A stretch of DNA of 64,000 nt from Billgrantia ethanolica (GCF_021404305.1 NZ_JABFTX010000002.1:842086-906085), one strand, 5' to 3'; numbered from the stretch's first letter, positions 9,858-19,832 are shown. Notes: generated from the letters alone by a model not told the origin. Numbers and translations are program-made.

Positions 9858-10436
9858 TCAGGCATCGACGCCTCTGCGACGCAGCAGGACATAGACGGCG
9901 CCGGTGCCGCCATCGCTGTCCCGGGCCGAGCAGAACGCCAGCACCGTCGGCCACTCGCGCAGCCAGGCGTTGACGTGGCTCTTGATCACCGGGTAATCCG
10001 CCGTGCTGCCCCACGCCTTGCCGTGAACCACCAGCACGCAGCGCATGCGACTACCCACCGCCTCCTTGAGAAAGCTTTCCAGCTCCAGGCGCGCCTCGTC
10101 GAGGCTGTAGCCGTGCAGGTCCAGCCCTGCCTCCCAGGCGATCTGGCCGCGCTTCAGCTGACTGCGGGTGCGGTAGGGCAGGTCGGGCAGGGCGAAGTCG
10201 AGGAATTCCGAAGGGCGCACCGGCTCCACGCGGCCATCGCTGGTGCGACTGGCGCTCTCCGTTGTGTCGGCGGCCACCGCCGCAGCGCGACGTTCTGCCG
10301 CCGCCGGGTCGCGACGCTTGGGCCGCCCCGGGTCGGCACGATTGACGGCAATGCGGCGCACGCCGGCCTCACGCAGTGCCTGGCGAAAGGCGTTGCTGTC
10401 GTCGTCATCGTCGTCGGGGGGGCGGCGTTGGCTCAT
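9858..10436 (-). CDS. Smr/MutS2-domain protein
   Basis: A 192-residue protein with a hydrophilic N-terminus holding six consecutive Asp (residues 8-13) and a C-terminal Smr domain from about residue 110. The Smr core DLHGYSLDEARLELESFL and the VVHGKAWG segment are present, as in E. coli SmrA/SmrB. Smr domains nick or cleave nucleic acids; SmrB-type proteins act at collided ribosomes, others have unknown roles. The start at 10436 gives the family-like MSQRR N-terminus. A frame extending to 10625 would overlap the prmB start region on the opposite strand. It is divergent from prmB and converges on the patatin gene. Confidence 0.85.
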   Translation of the reverse strand: MSQRRPPDDDDDDSNAFRQALREAGVRRIAVNRADPGRPKRRDPAAAERRAAAVAADTTESASRTSDGRVEPVRPSEFLDFALPDLPYRTRSQLKRGQIAWEAGLDLHGYSLDEARLELESFLKEAVGSRMRCVLVVHGKAWGSTADYPVIKSHVNAWLREWPTVLAFCSARDSDGGTGAVYVLLRRRGVDA

Positions 10437-10554
10437 GCGGGGCTCGGGTGGTGTCGTCGAGCGGCCAGTATAACGGCCTGAGCGTGGCTGTGAACCGCCA
10501 GTCGCCGCGGGTACAATCGGGGCATCGAACCCAACCGACTGTGCAGGACCTTTC

Positions 10555-11505
10555 GTGGCCAACTCCACCGATTCCCGCTCGACCCTGACCCTGGACGACG
10601 AGGCGCTGTGTCGCGACCTCCTCACGCTGCGCGATTACCTGCGCTGGGCCGCCAGCGAATTTCACCTGGCCGGCCTGCATCATGGCCACGGCACCGACTC
10701 CCCCTGGGACGAAGCCGTGGCGCTGACGCTGGGCGCCTTGCACTTGCCCTGGAACGTCGACCCGGCGGTGCTCGAGGCACGCCTGCTGCCCGTGGAGCGA
10801 GCGCGTATCGTCGCGCTGGTGCGTGAGCGCATCACCTCGCGCCGGCCGCTGCCTTATCTGCTGGGTGAGGCATTCTTCGCCGGTTTTGCCTTCGACGTCG
10901 ACGAGCGGGTGCTGATACCACGTTCGCCCATCGCCGAGCTGATCGAGAGCGGCTTCGCCGCCTGGTTCCCCGAGGAGCCGCCGGCGCGGGTGCTGGATCT
11001 ATGCACCGGCTCGGGCTGCATCGGCATCGCCACGGCGCTGCACCTGCCCACCTGCGAGGTGGACCTTTCCGACATCAGCACCGACGCCCTGGCCGTGGCC
11101 AGACAGAACATCCAGCGCCACGACCTGGGCGTTCGGGCGCGGGCGGTGCTCTCCGACCTGTTCGAGGGGCTGGCCGGCCAGAGCTACGATCTGATCGTTT
11201 CCAACCCGCCCTACGTCGATGCCCGCGACCTTGCCACCATGCCCGTCGAGTATCGTCACGAGCCGGCGCTGGCACTCGGCGCCGGGGCCGACGGCCTCGA
11301 CATCGTGCGCCGTATCCTGCGCGAAGCGCGGCGCTACCTGACCGATCACGGCGTGTTGATCGTCGAGGTCGGCAACTCCGATAGTCATCTGGAAGCGGCC
11401 TTCCCCGAGGTGCCTTTCCTGTGGCTCGACTTCGAGCGCGGCGGGCAGGGCGTGTTCGCCCTCACCGCTGCGGAACTCGACGCCCATGCGGCGTCCTTCG
11501 CCTGA
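10555..11505 (+). CDS. prmB: 50S ribosomal protein L3 N5-glutamine methyltransferase
   Basis: PrmB methylates a glutamine of ribosomal protein L3 with S-adenosylmethionine. The 316-residue protein has the PrmB-type N-terminal helical domain, a hinge with [13 protein letters not shown], the SAM-binding motif [13 protein letters not shown] near residue 146 and the glutamine-methylase signature SNPPYVD near 218. It starts with GTG at 10555. aroC follows about 30 bases downstream, a common gammaproteobacterial order. The N-terminus [20 protein letters not shown] favours PrmB over PrmC. Confidence 0.94.
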   Translation: MANSTDSRSTLTLDDEALCRDLLTLRDYLRWAASEFHLAGLHHGHGTDSPWDEAVALTLGALHLPWNVDPAVLEARLLPVERARIVALVRERITSRRPLPYLLGEAFFAGFAFDVDERVLIPRSPIAELIESGFAAWFPEEPPARVLDLCTGSGCIGIATALHLPTCEVDLSDISTDALAVARQNIQRHDLGVRARAVLSDLFEGLAGQSYDLIVSNPPYVDARDLATMPVEYRHEPALALGAGADGLDIVRRILREARRYLTDHGVLIVEVGNSDSHLEAAFPEVPFLWLDFERGGQGVFALTAAELDAHAASFA

Positions 11506-11535
11506 TCCAACCCTACGATATCGGGAGGCACGCCC

Positions 11536-12621
11536 ATGTCCGGCAACACCTTCGGCAAGCTGTTCACCCTCACCACCTTCGGCGAGAGCCACGGCCCGGC
11601 GCTAGGCGCCATCGTCGACGGCTGCCCGCCGGGGCTGCCGCTTAGCGAAGCCGATCTGCAGCACGACCTCGACCGTCGTCGTCCCGGCACTTCGCGGCAT
11701 ACCACCCAGCGTCGCGAGCCCGATCAGGTGCGCATTCTCTCCGGAGTGTTCGAGGGTGTGACCACCGGCACCGCCATCGGCCTGTTGATCGAGAACACCG
11801 ATCAGCGCTCCAAGGATTACGGCAATATCAAGGATCAGTTCCGTCCCGCCCACGCCGACTACACCTATCACCACAAGTACGGCATTCGCGACTATCGCGG
11901 CGGCGGTCGTTCCAGCGCCCGGGAAACCGCCATGCGCGTGGCCGCCGGCGCCATCGCCAAGAAGTACCTGGCCAGCCAGGGCATCAGCGTGCGCGGCTAC
12001 ATGAGTCAGCTCGGCCCGCTGGAGATCGCCTTCAAGCAGTGGGAGTCGGTCAACGACAATCCCTTTTTCTGCCCCGACCCCGAGCGCGTACCCGAGCTCG
12101 AGGCCTTCATGGACCAACTGCGTCGCGATCAGGATTCGGTGGGCGCCAAGATCACCGTGGTGGCCGACGGGCTGCCGCCGGGGCTGGGCGAGCCGGTGTT
12201 CGATCGCCTGGACGCCGATCTGGCCCACGCCCTGATGAGCATCAATGCGGTGAAGGGGGTAGAGATCGGCGACGGCTTCGCCGCGGTGGTGCAGCGTGGC
12301 AGCGAGCACCGAGACGAGATGACGCCCGAGGGGTTTCTCTCCAACCATGCCGGCGGCGTACTCGGCGGTATCTCCTCGGGGCAACCGTTGATTGCGCATC
12401 TGGCGCTCAAGCCCACTTCCAGCATCACCCTGCCTGGGCGTAGCATCGACGTGAACGGCAACCCGGTCGAGGTGGTGACCAAGGGGCGCCACGATCCCTG
12501 TGTGGGCATCCGCGCCACCCCCATCGCCGAGGCGATGATGGCGCTGACGCTGATGGATCATCTGCTGCGTCACCGGGCGCAGAATGGTGACGTAAGAGTC
12601 GAGACGCCGGTCTTGCGTTGA
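11536..12621 (+). CDS. aroC: Chorismate synthase
   Basis: AroC converts 5-enolpyruvylshikimate 3-phosphate to chorismate using reduced FMN, the last shikimate-pathway step. The 361-residue length is typical. Signatures include [18 protein letters not shown] near the N-terminus, the [14 protein letters not shown] and [13 protein letters not shown] segments, and the C-terminal [18 protein letters not shown]. The ATG at 11536 has GGGAGG eleven bases upstream. Its product feeds trpE/trpG and pabB elsewhere in the window. Confidence 0.97.
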   Translation: MSGNTFGKLFTLTTFGESHGPALGAIVDGCPPGLPLSEADLQHDLDRRRPGTSRHTTQRREPDQVRILSGVFEGVTTGTAIGLLIENTDQRSKDYGNIKDQFRPAHADYTYHHKYGIRDYRGGGRSSARETAMRVAAGAIAKKYLASQGISVRGYMSQLGPLEIAFKQWESVNDNPFFCPDPERVPELEAFMDQLRRDQDSVGAKITVVADGLPPGLGEPVFDRLDADLAHALMSINAVKGVEIGDGFAAVVQRGSEHRDEMTPEGFLSNHAGGVLGGISSGQPLIAHLALKPTSSITLPGRSIDVNGNPVEVVTKGRHDPCVGIRATPIAEAMMALTLMDHLLRHRAQNGDVRVETPVLR

Positions 12622-12696
12622 GGAGCATCGGCAGCGGGTGCGTTGCGTATTGAGCCGAGTTGCTACACTGAAAGCACACTGAAGCAGAGATGAGCC

Positions 12697-13080
12697 ATGA
12701 AGATAAACGTCGAGTTCGACCTGACGCCCGAGGAGTTTCGTCGTGCCCTGGGCCTGCCCGATGTGGAAGCCTTTCAGCAGGAGCTGCTCAACCGGATCCA
12801 GAAGCAGATGGAGTCCGGTGTCGAGGGGTACGACCCCATGAGTCTGATGAAGCCATTCCTGCAGCAGGGGTTCTCCCAGGACATGAGCCAGGGGCTTTCC
12901 CAGGGGCTGGCCAGCTTCGGCACCTATCAGCAGATGATGCTCGACATGCTGCGCCAGGCCGGTAGCTCGATGGGCAAGGCGACGCAGGAGCCGGCGGCGG
13001 AGGCTGAACCCAAGCGCGCGGAGAAGTCGGCCGGCAAGACGGGAACGGCCAAAGCGAGTTCGCGTTCTCGGCGTAGCTGA
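12697..13080 (+). CDS. DUF6489-type small protein of the PHA cluster
   Basis: A 127-residue protein starting MKINVEFDLTPEEFRRALGL, which I match to the DUF6489 family from memory. The middle is Gln/Met-rich and amphipathic (FLQQGFSQDMSQGLSQGL), and the C-terminus is a low-complexity Ala/Lys/Ser/Arg tail. The next gene, the phasin, ends in a very similar Ala/Lys/Ser tail. Its place directly before phasin and PHA synthase suggests a granule-associated role, which is inference. No enzymatic motif is visible. A possible -10 (TACACT) lies about 25 bases upstream. Confidence 0.7.
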   Translation: MKINVEFDLTPEEFRRALGLPDVEAFQQELLNRIQKQMESGVEGYDPMSLMKPFLQQGFSQDMSQGLSQGLASFGTYQQMMLDMLRQAGSSMGKATQEPAAEAEPKRAEKSAGKTGTAKASSRSRRS

Positions 13081-13121
13081 TGCCACAACGGCGCTCTTCG
13101 TTCTGCGGCAGTGGAAGGGTA

Positions 13122-13150
13122 TTGCAGCGAGAGCCTGGTCAGGCTACGAT
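13122..13150 (+). promoter_or_regulatory. Possible phaP promoter
   Basis: TTGCAG (13122-13127) and TACGAT (13145-13150) are separated by 17 bases, about 130 bases before the phasin start. The -35 box is a weak match. The 202-base gap between the DUF6489 gene and phaP shows no other coding signal. Confidence 0.35.
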
Positions 13151-13282
13151 TTGTGCGGTGCAGCATGAGCGCCGCCTCATACCGCGCCCGGCTTCGCGTC
13201 GGGTATCGCAGGCGGCTGAAGATTGACCGATCCCGGTGCGCGCTGCTACCCGCATGTTCACGGTCCACAGGAGGTTGCCCCC

Positions 13283-13711
13283 ATGCAGGACAAGATGCTC
13301 GATGAATTCAATCAGCAGACGCGGCGGTTCTTCGAACCCATGCGCAAGCTCAACTCGCTGATGCTCGGCAATATGGAGAAGATGACCGAGTACCAGCTCG
13401 AGGCGATGAAGCGCTACAGCCAGATGGGCACCGAGCGCATGCGCAGCGCTTCCGAGATTCGCGATGCCCAGGACCTGCAGGCGTTCGGCGCCCAGCAGGC
13501 CGAGATGATGAACGAACTCTCGCAGCAGATGATGGAAGATGCACAGGCGCTGGGCGAAATGAGCCAGCAGTTCCGCGCCGAGCTGGAGCAGCTCTTCGGT
13601 GAGGTCAGTCAGGAGCTGAGCGATACGGCCAAGCAGGCGGAAGCGAGTGCCAAGCCGGCTGCATCGACCAAGACCGACGCTCCGGCCAAGGCCACGTCGC
13701 GCAAGAGCTGA
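13283..13711 (+). CDS. phaP: Phasin (PHA granule-associated protein)
   Basis: A 142-residue phasin. These proteins coat intracellular polyhydroxyalkanoate granules and control their number and size. The N-terminal half is MLDEFNQQTRRFFEPMRKLN followed by long Met/Gln/Glu-rich amphipathic helices, and the C-terminus is an Ala/Lys/Ser/Thr tail ending KATSRKS. The start at 13283 is set by AGGAGG nine bases upstream. The frame is open to 13223, but that earlier start has no ribosome site. phaC follows 129 bases downstream. Confidence 0.86.
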   Translation: MQDKMLDEFNQQTRRFFEPMRKLNSLMLGNMEKMTEYQLEAMKRYSQMGTERMRSASEIRDAQDLQAFGAQQAEMMNELSQQMMEDAQALGEMSQQFRAELEQLFGEVSQELSDTAKQAEASAKPAASTKTDAPAKATSRKS

Positions 13712-13731
13712 AAGTCATTCGACCGCTTCGG

Positions 13732-13781
13732 GGTCGGTAGTCGCCGACCTCTCCACGGGGCTGATGTCGCGCTCCGTGGAG
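13732..13781 (+). other. Two stem-loops between phaP and phaC
   Basis: GGTCGG (13732-13737) can pair with CCGACC (13744-13749), and CTCCACGG (13751-13758) with CCGTGGAG (13774-13781). Neither is followed by a T run. They could lower readthrough into phaC or protect the phasin mRNA end. Confidence 0.4.
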
Positions 13782-13840
13782 GCGCTCGGTTGGGCGCACG
13801 CATCGAATCGAAGAAGAAGGTTCTCATATAGGAGAGGGCG

Positions 13841-15679
13841 ATGCAGTCAGGGGACGAGGTGTTCTCCCAGGCCGAACTGGAAGAGTGGAACGAGCAGCTC
13901 AAGGAGATGGGGCAACATTATCAGGCCCTGATGCAGGAACTGCTCGAGCGCATGGCGCCCGATGCAGCCGCCGACTCCATTCAGGCCGACATGCGCGAGG
14001 CCTTCCAGGCCGGCGCCGAGTCGCTGATGCGCAATCCTCAACTGCTGTGGCAGACCCAGGCGCGCCTCATCCAGGACCAGTACCAGCTGTGGCAGCATGG
14101 CCTGCAGGCGCTGAACGGGAATCTGGGCGAGCCGCTGGTGGCACCACCCAAGAACGACCGACGCTTCAAGGACGAGGCCTGGCAGCAGGAGCCTTTCTAT
14201 CGTGCCATCCTGCAGCAGTACCTGCTGTTCTCCGGTGCCGTGGAAGAGCTCGTCGAGCAGCTCGACGGCCTGCCCGAGAAGCAGAAGCGCAATCTGGCGT
14301 TCTATGCCCGCCAGATGGTCAATGCCATGGCGCCGACCAACTTCGTCACCACCAACCCCGAGGTGATGCGCCGTACCCTGGAGACCAAGGGCCAGAACCT
14401 GATAGAGGGTCTGGCCCAGCTGCGCCGTGACCTGGCCAACTCCGCCGATGGGCTCAACGTGGCCATGACCGACCGCAGCGCCTTCGAAATCGGGCGCAAC
14501 ATCGCCGTGACGCCCGGCTACGTGGTCTACGAGAACGAGCTGATCCAGCTGATCCAGTACACACCGACCACCGATACGGTGTTCAAGACTCCGCTGCTGA
14601 TCGTGCCGCCCTGGATCAACAAGTACTACATCCTCGACCTGCGTCAGGACAACTCGCTGGTGAAGTGGCTGGTGGATCAGGGTCATACCGTGTTCCTGAT
14701 CTCCTGGCGCAACCCGGGCCCGGCGCAGCGCGACCTGAGCTGGGCCGACTACATGCAGATGGGACCGATCGCCGCCATGGAGGCCATCGAGCAGGCCTGC
14801 GGCGAGAAGTCGGTCAACCTGCTCAGCTACTGCATCGGTGGCACCCTGACCGCTTCTACCGTGGCCTATCTGACCAGCACCCGGCGCGGGCGCAAGGTCA
14901 AGTCGGTCACCTACATGGCCACGCTGCAGGACTTCCGCGATCCCGGCGAGCTCGGCGTACTGCTCAGCGAGCCGATCCTGCAGGGGATCGAGGCACGCAT
15001 GGAGCAGGACGGCTACCTCGATGGCCGCTCCATGGCCTATACCTTCAACCTGCTGCGCGAGAACGACCTGTTCTGGTCCTTCTATGTCAGTAACTACCTG
15101 AAGGGCGAGAATCCGGCGCCGTTCGACCTGCTCTACTGGAATACCGACGGCACCAACCTGCCGGCCGGCACCCATGGCTGGTACCTGCGCCACATGTACC
15201 TGGAGAATCGTCTGGTGGAACCCGGCGGCATCGAGCTGGATGGGGTCAAGATCGACCTGCGCAAGATCTCCACGCCGAGCTACTTCGTCTCCACCCGCGA
15301 GGACCACATCGCCAAGTGGAACAGCACCTATTACGGTGCGCTGCTGCCCAAGGGGCCGGTCACCTTCGTGCTGGGCGGTTCCGGCCACATCGCCGGTATC
15401 GTCAACCCGCCTGCGCGCAACAAGTACGGCTACTGGACCAACGGCGAGCTGCCCGACGATCACGAAACCTGGCTTGCCGGTGCCGAGTTCCACGAGGGCT
15501 CCTGGTGGCCTCACTGGCAGCAGTGGATGACCGCAGGCGGTTACGCCGATGCCGACAAGATGGTGCCGGCACGCCAGCCGGGCGAGGGCGAGCTCAAGCT
15601 GCTGGAAGAGGCGCCGGGGCGCTACGTGCGCATGACCATTCCCGAGGTGCTGGGCGAGGTGCCGGCCAAGCCGGAGTGA
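13841..15679 (+). CDS. phaC: Class I poly(R)-hydroxyalkanoate synthase
   Basis: PhaC polymerises (R)-3-hydroxyacyl-CoA into PHA at the granule surface. The 612-residue protein has a helical N-terminal domain (residues 1-200) and an alpha/beta-hydrolase catalytic domain. Catalytic residues by position are Cys331 in SYCIGG, Asp488 in TREDHIAKW and His516 in GSGHIAGIVNP; the 28-residue Asp-His spacing matches the Cupriavidus enzyme. Class I is assigned from the length and the absence of a phaE/phaR partner. The first residue of the usual GxCxGG box is Ser here instead of Gly. Monomer-supply genes phaA and phaB are not in the window. It ends at a strong bidirectional terminator. Confidence 0.95.
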   Translation: MQSGDEVFSQAELEEWNEQLKEMGQHYQALMQELLERMAPDAAADSIQADMREAFQAGAESLMRNPQLLWQTQARLIQDQYQLWQHGLQALNGNLGEPLVAPPKNDRRFKDEAWQQEPFYRAILQQYLLFSGAVEELVEQLDGLPEKQKRNLAFYARQMVNAMAPTNFVTTNPEVMRRTLETKGQNLIEGLAQLRRDLANSADGLNVAMTDRSAFEIGRNIAVTPGYVVYENELIQLIQYTPTTDTVFKTPLLIVPPWINKYYILDLRQDNSLVKWLVDQGHTVFLISWRNPGPAQRDLSWADYMQMGPIAAMEAIEQACGEKSVNLLSYCIGGTLTASTVAYLTSTRRGRKVKSVTYMATLQDFRDPGELGVLLSEPILQGIEARMEQDGYLDGRSMAYTFNLLRENDLFWSFYVSNYLKGENPAPFDLLYWNTDGTNLPAGTHGWYLRHMYLENRLVEPGGIELDGVKIDLRKISTPSYFVSTREDHIAKWNSTYYGALLPKGPVTFVLGGSGHIAGIVNPPARNKYGYWTNGELPDDHETWLAGAEFHEGSWWPHWQQWMTAGGYADADKMVPARQPGEGELKLLEEAPGRYVRMTIPEVLGEVPAKPE

Positions 15680-15698
15680 TCCACCACTGCCCAACGCA

Positions 15699-15724
15699 AC
15701 GAGGCCCGCTGATGCGGGCCTCGT
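15699..15724. terminator. Bidirectional terminator between phaC and lnt
   Basis: An 11-bp perfect stem, ACGAGGCCCGC (15699-15709) and GCGGGCCTCGT (15714-15724), with loop TGAT. It sits 20 bases after phaC and 26 bases beyond the lnt stop on the other strand, so it can serve both. Confidence 0.85.
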
Positions 15725-15749
15725 CGTTGATTGGGTTTTCTGATAGAGC

Positions 15750-17240
15750 CTAGAGCCGCCGTCGGCGGCGCTCTGGCAACCTCAGTCCCGGCAGCACCAG
15801 CAGTGCGCTGAGCAGCCACACCGGCCAACTGCCAGTGCGGGTGAAGGGCGTCAGACCCTGCATCGGTACGGCTTCGGCGAGCAGCGCCACGGTCTCGAAC
15901 TGAGGTGCTCTGGCCACTACCTGACCGTACTGGTCGATCACGGCGGTGACCCCGTTGCTGGTGGCGCGCACCACGTAGCGGCCGTTCTCAAGCGCCCGCA
16001 GGCGGGCCATCTGCAAGTGCTGCAGCGGGCCGATCGACTCGCCGAACCAGGTATCGTTGGATACCGTCAGCAGCAATTCGCTGTCGCGGGCCTGTTGTGC
16101 CACCAGATCGGCGTAGATGATCTCGTAGCAGATGGCGTTGCCGATCACCGTACCGGCAGCACGGATCGGTCCCTGCCCCGAGGGGCCGGGGGTCATTGCC
16201 GGCATCGGCAGGTCGAAGAAGGCGATGGTGCCGCGCAGCCAGCGCTCCAATGGCAGGTACTCACCGAACGGCACGAGATGAGCCTTGCGGTACTCACCCT
16301 CGGCATTGCCCAGCCCGATCACGCTGTTGTAGTAGAGCCCGCGTCCTTCACGCTGGAGGATGCCAGTGAGCAGGGCGCTGCCTGGCGCCAGGTGGGCCTG
16401 GGCCCTGGCCAGCAGCGGCTCGGCCTCGTCTTCGAACATCGGCAGAGCCGCCTCGGGCCAGACGATCAGGTCGGCATCGTCGGCGTAGGCCTGGGTCATC
16501 TCCAGGTAGGTATTGGCGGCAATACGCTGGCCCTCTGGGGTCCACTTGATCAACTGGTCGAGGTTGCCCTGCAGCAGGGCGACCCGAAGCGGCTCGCCTG
16601 CCGGCTCGGTCCACTGGATCGGCAGCACCAGCGGGACCAGCCACATGGCGGCGATGGGTGCGGCCGCCCACCAGCGCCGACGCAGGAACTCCGCCCCCAG
16701 AGCACCGCTGAGCGCAACGATCAGCGAGAGCAGGTAGACACCGCCAATGGGCGCCCACGGCGCCAGCGGCGAATCGACCTGAGAGCTGCCCAGCAGCAGC
16801 CACGGAAAGCCGGTGAACAGCCAGGTGCGCAGCCACTCGCCCAGCACCCAGGCGCCGGCGAAGGTGAGGAAGGCCAGGCGTGGGCCACACACCAGGCGGT
16901 AGAGCCATAGCGCCGCGGCAACGAACAGCGCCATGGCACAGACGAACAGCACGGTGAGGAAGAGCGCCAGCGGCATCCCGGTGTAGCCGTAGTCGTGGAT
17001 CGACACGTAAACCCAGGAAGCGCCGGAGCCGAACAGGCCGACCCCGTAGCACCAGCCGAGGAAGGCGGCCTGGCGCGCCCCCAGGGGGCTAATCGCCCAG
17101 TAGACGAGCCCTGCGGCCAGCGGTCCCAGCCACCACAGCTCATAGGGCGAGGCAGTCAGCGTGGTCAGAACGCCAGCAACGAGCGCGGCCAGATAGCCGA
17201 TGACGGGCGTCGGACGTGTATTTTTCATGAGAGTTGGCAT
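15750..17240 (-). CDS. lnt: Apolipoprotein N-acyltransferase
   Basis: Lnt adds the third acyl chain to the N-terminal cysteine of lipoproteins at the periplasmic face of the inner membrane. The 496-residue protein has about six hydrophobic helices in the first 205 residues and a nitrilase-type domain after them. The catalytic triad is Glu263 (WPEAALP), Lys319 (YRKAHLVPFGEY) and Cys371 (NAICYEIIY). One more helix closes the C-terminus. The start could also be the ATG at 17228; neither has a strong ribosome site. It is the last gene of the miaB-phoH-ybeY-corC-lnt series. Confidence 0.95.
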   Translation of the reverse strand: MPTLMKNTRPTPVIGYLAALVAGVLTTLTASPYELWWLGPLAAGLVYWAISPLGARQAAFLGWCYGVGLFGSGASWVYVSIHDYGYTGMPLALFLTVLFVCAMALFVAAALWLYRLVCGPRLAFLTFAGAWVLGEWLRTWLFTGFPWLLLGSSQVDSPLAPWAPIGGVYLLSLIVALSGALGAEFLRRRWWAAAPIAAMWLVPLVLPIQWTEPAGEPLRVALLQGNLDQLIKWTPEGQRIAANTYLEMTQAYADDADLIVWPEAALPMFEDEAEPLLARAQAHLAPGSALLTGILQREGRGLYYNSVIGLGNAEGEYRKAHLVPFGEYLPLERWLRGTIAFFDLPMPAMTPGPSGQGPIRAAGTVIGNAICYEIIYADLVAQQARDSELLLTVSNDTWFGESIGPLQHLQMARLRALENGRYVVRATSNGVTAVIDQYGQVVARAPQFETVALLAEAVPMQGLTPFTRTGSWPVWLLSALLVLPGLRLPERRRRRL

Positions 17241-17255
17241 CCTGAGACAGCCGAA

Positions 17256-18131
17256 TCAATCCTGGGGTGGCGTTGCTTCGTCCTGCAGCACGGCTTCCAG
17301 CAGGCGTATTCGCCGATTGTCTGCATTGAGCACGGTGAAGCGCCAGCCGCCGAGCTCGGTGTGCTCACCGCGCCCGGGTAGGTGGCCGAAGCGCTGCATC
17401 ACCAGTCCTCCGACGGTATCGAACTCGTCGTCGGAGAAGCGCGTGCCGAAGCGCTCGTTGAAATCCTCGATCGGGGTCAATGCACGAATCGCGTAGCGCC
17501 CCTCGCCGAGGGTGCGGATGTCGTCATCCTCGTCAGTGTCGTGTTCATCTTCGATGTCGCCGACGATCTGTTCGAGAATGTCTTCGATGGTGACGATACC
17601 GGCGGTGCCGCCGTACTCATCGACCACTACCGCCATGTGGTTGTGAGTGTCGCGAAACTCCTTGAGCAGGCTGTTGAGCCGCTTCGACTCCGGCACGAAC
17701 ATGGCCGGGCGCAGCACGTCCTCGAGCGAGAAGCGCTCGCGCTCCTCGGCGGGGCGGTTGAGCAGCTTCAGCAGATCCTTGACCAGCAGCAGGCCCTTGA
17801 CCTCGTCGAGGTTTTCGCCGATGACCGGGTAGCGCGAATGACCGGTCTCGTTGATCAGGGCCAGGTACTCCTCGGCGGGCTGATCCACGGCGATGGCGGC
17901 CACCTGGGAGCGCGGGATCAGCACCTCACGAACCTGCTGGTCGCTGATCTGCAGGGCGCCTTCGATGATCATCATGGCGTCCTGGTCCAGCTTGAGGCGG
18001 GTGGCCGCCTCGCGCAGGAACTCCATCAGCTCCTCCCGCGAGCTGGGGCCTTCGCTATCCCCCGAGAGGGCGCCGAGCAGTTTGTCGAGCCACGACCTTC
18101 CGCTTTGGCTGCTCGTTCGGTCTTCACTCAT
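17256..18131 (-). CDS. corC: CorC/HlyC-type CBS-domain transport-associated protein
   Basis: A 291-residue cytosolic protein (YbeX/CorC family). A short Ser/Gly-rich N-terminus is followed by two CBS domains (about 65-190; [15 protein letters not shown] and [15 protein letters not shown] mark them) and the CorC_HlyC transporter-associated domain (about 205-290; [18 protein letters not shown]). The family is linked to Mg/Co efflux and, as YbeX, to ribosome metabolism. A segment of consecutive acidic residues ([10 protein letters not shown]) sits between the domains. It lies 2 bases from ybeY and 15 from lnt, clearly one operon. Confidence 0.92.
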   Translation of the reverse strand: MSEDRTSSQSGRSWLDKLLGALSGDSEGPSSREELMEFLREAATRLKLDQDAMMIIEGALQISDQQVREVLIPRSQVAAIAVDQPAEEYLALINETGHSRYPVIGENLDEVKGLLLVKDLLKLLNRPAEERERFSLEDVLRPAMFVPESKRLNSLLKEFRDTHNHMAVVVDEYGGTAGIVTIEDILEQIVGDIEDEHDTDEDDDIRTLGEGRYAIRALTPIEDFNERFGTRFSDDEFDTVGGLVMQRFGHLPGRGEHTELGGWRFTVLNADNRRIRLLEAVLQDEATPPQD

Positions 18132-18133
18132 CG

Positions 18134-18640
18134 CTAGAGTCTCTCGTCCATGCTGTCGTCTTGTTGTTCGGGGTGATCCGCCGTATAGGGGTCGGCGATG
18201 CCGAAGTCCGCCAGGATGTCACGCTCGAGCTGCTCCATCGCCTCGGCTTCCTCCACCTCGAGGTGATCGTGACCGAGCAGGTGCAGCATGCCGTGCACCA
18301 CCAGATGGGCATAGTGATGTTCGAGATGCTTGGACTGCTCGGCGGCTTCGCGTACCACCACCGGGTGGCACAGTACCAGATCGCCGAGCAGCGGCAGCGG
18401 GATGCCGGGCGGGCCATCGAAGGGAAAGGAGAGCACGTTGGTCGGCTTGTCGCGACCGCGGTAGTCGCGATTCAGCGCCTGGCCTTCATCGGCGTCGACG
18501 AAGCGCACGGTGACCTCGTGGCGCGTCTCCCCAGGGAAGCGCACCAGCACCGCGGCGATCCAGCCCTCCAGCGCAGCCTGCGCCGGCAACTCCCGGTCGG
18601 CTAGTGCAATCTGGCGGTCGACGATGGGCGCCGGGATCAT
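18134..18640 (-). CDS. ybeY: rRNA maturation endoribonuclease YbeY
   Basis: YbeY is a metal-dependent RNase that helps mature the 3' end of 16S rRNA and in ribosome quality control. The 168-residue protein carries the metal-binding signature [12 protein letters not shown] near residue 118, in which three histidines hold zinc, and the upstream strand TNVLSFPF. The start overlaps the phoH stop by four bases and the stop is 2 bases from corC. Confidence 0.95.
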   Translation of the reverse strand: MIPAPIVDRQIALADRELPAQAALEGWIAAVLVRFPGETRHEVTVRFVDADEGQALNRDYRGRDKPTNVLSFPFDGPPGIPLPLLGDLVLCHPVVVREAAEQSKHLEHHYAHLVVHGMLHLLGHDHLEVEEAEAMEQLERDILADFGIADPYTADHPEQQDDSMDERL

Positions 18641-19728
18641 TTTTCGCCGCCGTCCCTGTTGCGCTCACGCTCCTGACGCAGGGCTTCGCGCTCCCGTTCG
18701 CGGGCTTCGCGGCGGGCGCGTTCCTGCACTTCCTGCTCGGCCTCGAAGCTCTCGTAGGCTTCGATGATGCGCTGCACCAGCGGATGTCGCACCACGTCCT
18801 TGGCGGCGAAATGCGTCACCCCGATGCCGGCGGTACCCCTGAGCACCTCGAGCACCTGGATCAGCCCGGAGCTCTGGCCGCGGGGCAGGTCGACCTGAGT
18901 CACGTCGCCGGTGATCACCGCGGTGGAGCCGAAGCCGATGCGGGTCAGGAACATCTTCATCTGCTCGCGGGTGGTGTTCTGGCTCTCGTCGAGAATGATG
19001 AAGGCGTTGTTCAGGGTGCGCCCGCGCATGTAGGCCAGCGGAGCGATCTCGATCACCTGGCGCTCGATCAGCTTGCCCACCTGCTCGAAGCCGAGCATCT
19101 CGTAGAGCGCATCGTAGAGCGGGCGCAGGTAGGGGTCGATCTTCTGGGCCAGATCGCCCGGCAGAAAGCCGAGCTTTTCGCCCGCTTCCACGGCGGGGCG
19201 TACCAGCAAAATGCGACGCACCTCCTGCTGGTTGAGCGCTTCCACCGCCGCGGCCACTGCCAGGTAGGTCTTGCCGGTGCCGGCCGGGCCGATGCCGAAG
19301 TTGATGTCGTGCTGACGAATGCTCGCGACGTAGTTCTGCTGGTTCTGCCCGCGGGGCTTGATCAGTACCTTGGGCGTACGCAGCAGCACCTCGCCGTCGA
19401 CGGGGCCTTCCTCTTCGTCCAGCGCTTCACGCCCCGACTCCTGCAGGAACAGATGCACGGTATCCGGTGACAGCGGGCTGGCTTCGGCCTCGCGATAGAG
19501 GTGCTCCAGCACGTTGGCGGCGGCCTTGACTCGATGGCCGGGACCGGCCAGTTGAAAGACGTTGCCGCGGTTGCGCAGGGTGACGCCGAGGCGTGACTCG
19601 ACCTGTTTGAGGTGCTCGTCCCTTTGGCCGCAAAGGTTGGCGAGACGCTGTGGATCGTTGGGCTCGAGGCTCAAGGTGATGATGCGGTTGGCCTGTGCGG
19701 CGTGTTGACTCAAGGTGTCGGAATCCAT
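18637..19728 (-). CDS. ybeZ: PhoH family ATPase (YbeZ)
   Basis: A 363-residue PhoH-like protein of the YbeZ group, which works with YbeY in RNA processing. An N-terminal nucleic-acid-binding-like region (about 10-110) precedes a P-loop ATPase with Walker [15 protein letters not shown] near residue 140 and Walker [13 protein letters not shown] near 240. The final 40 residues are an Arg/Glu-rich tail ([19 protein letters not shown]). It overlaps ybeY by four bases. The miaB stop is 105 bases upstream, with a hairpin between them. Confidence 0.93.
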   Translation of the reverse strand: MDSDTLSQHAAQANRIITLSLEPNDPQRLANLCGQRDEHLKQVESRLGVTLRNRGNVFQLAGPGHRVKAAANVLEHLYREAEASPLSPDTVHLFLQESGREALDEEEGPVDGEVLLRTPKVLIKPRGQNQQNYVASIRQHDINFGIGPAGTGKTYLAVAAAVEALNQQEVRRILLVRPAVEAGEKLGFLPGDLAQKIDPYLRPLYDALYEMLGFEQVGKLIERQVIEIAPLAYMRGRTLNNAFIILDESQNTTREQMKMFLTRIGFGSTAVITGDVTQVDLPRGQSSGLIQVLEVLRGTAGIGVTHFAAKDVVRHPLVQRIIEAYESFEAEQEVQERARREAREREREALRQERERNRDGGEK

Positions 19729-19756
19729 GCGTTGCGTGTATTGGCTCCCAGCTTAA

Positions 19757-19778
19757 TGCCCTGCCTTTCGGCAGGGCA
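19757..19778. other. Hairpin between miaB and ybeZ
   Basis: TGCCCTGCC (19757-19765), loop TTTC and GGCAGGGCA (19770-19778) form a perfect 9-bp stem. On the minus strand it is not followed by a T run, so it is more likely an mRNA-processing or partial-termination signal between miaB and ybeZ than a strong terminator. Confidence 0.5.
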
Positions 19779-19832
19779 ATGCTTTCCACTCACGTTGCCC
19801 GTCGGGGGGTCGTAGAGAGTGCCTGTCTGCCC

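Noticed and set aside
13732..13781. Rho-independent terminator between phaP and phaC
   Set aside because: The stems are present but have no following T run, and phaC lacks another obvious promoter, so full termination is unlikely.
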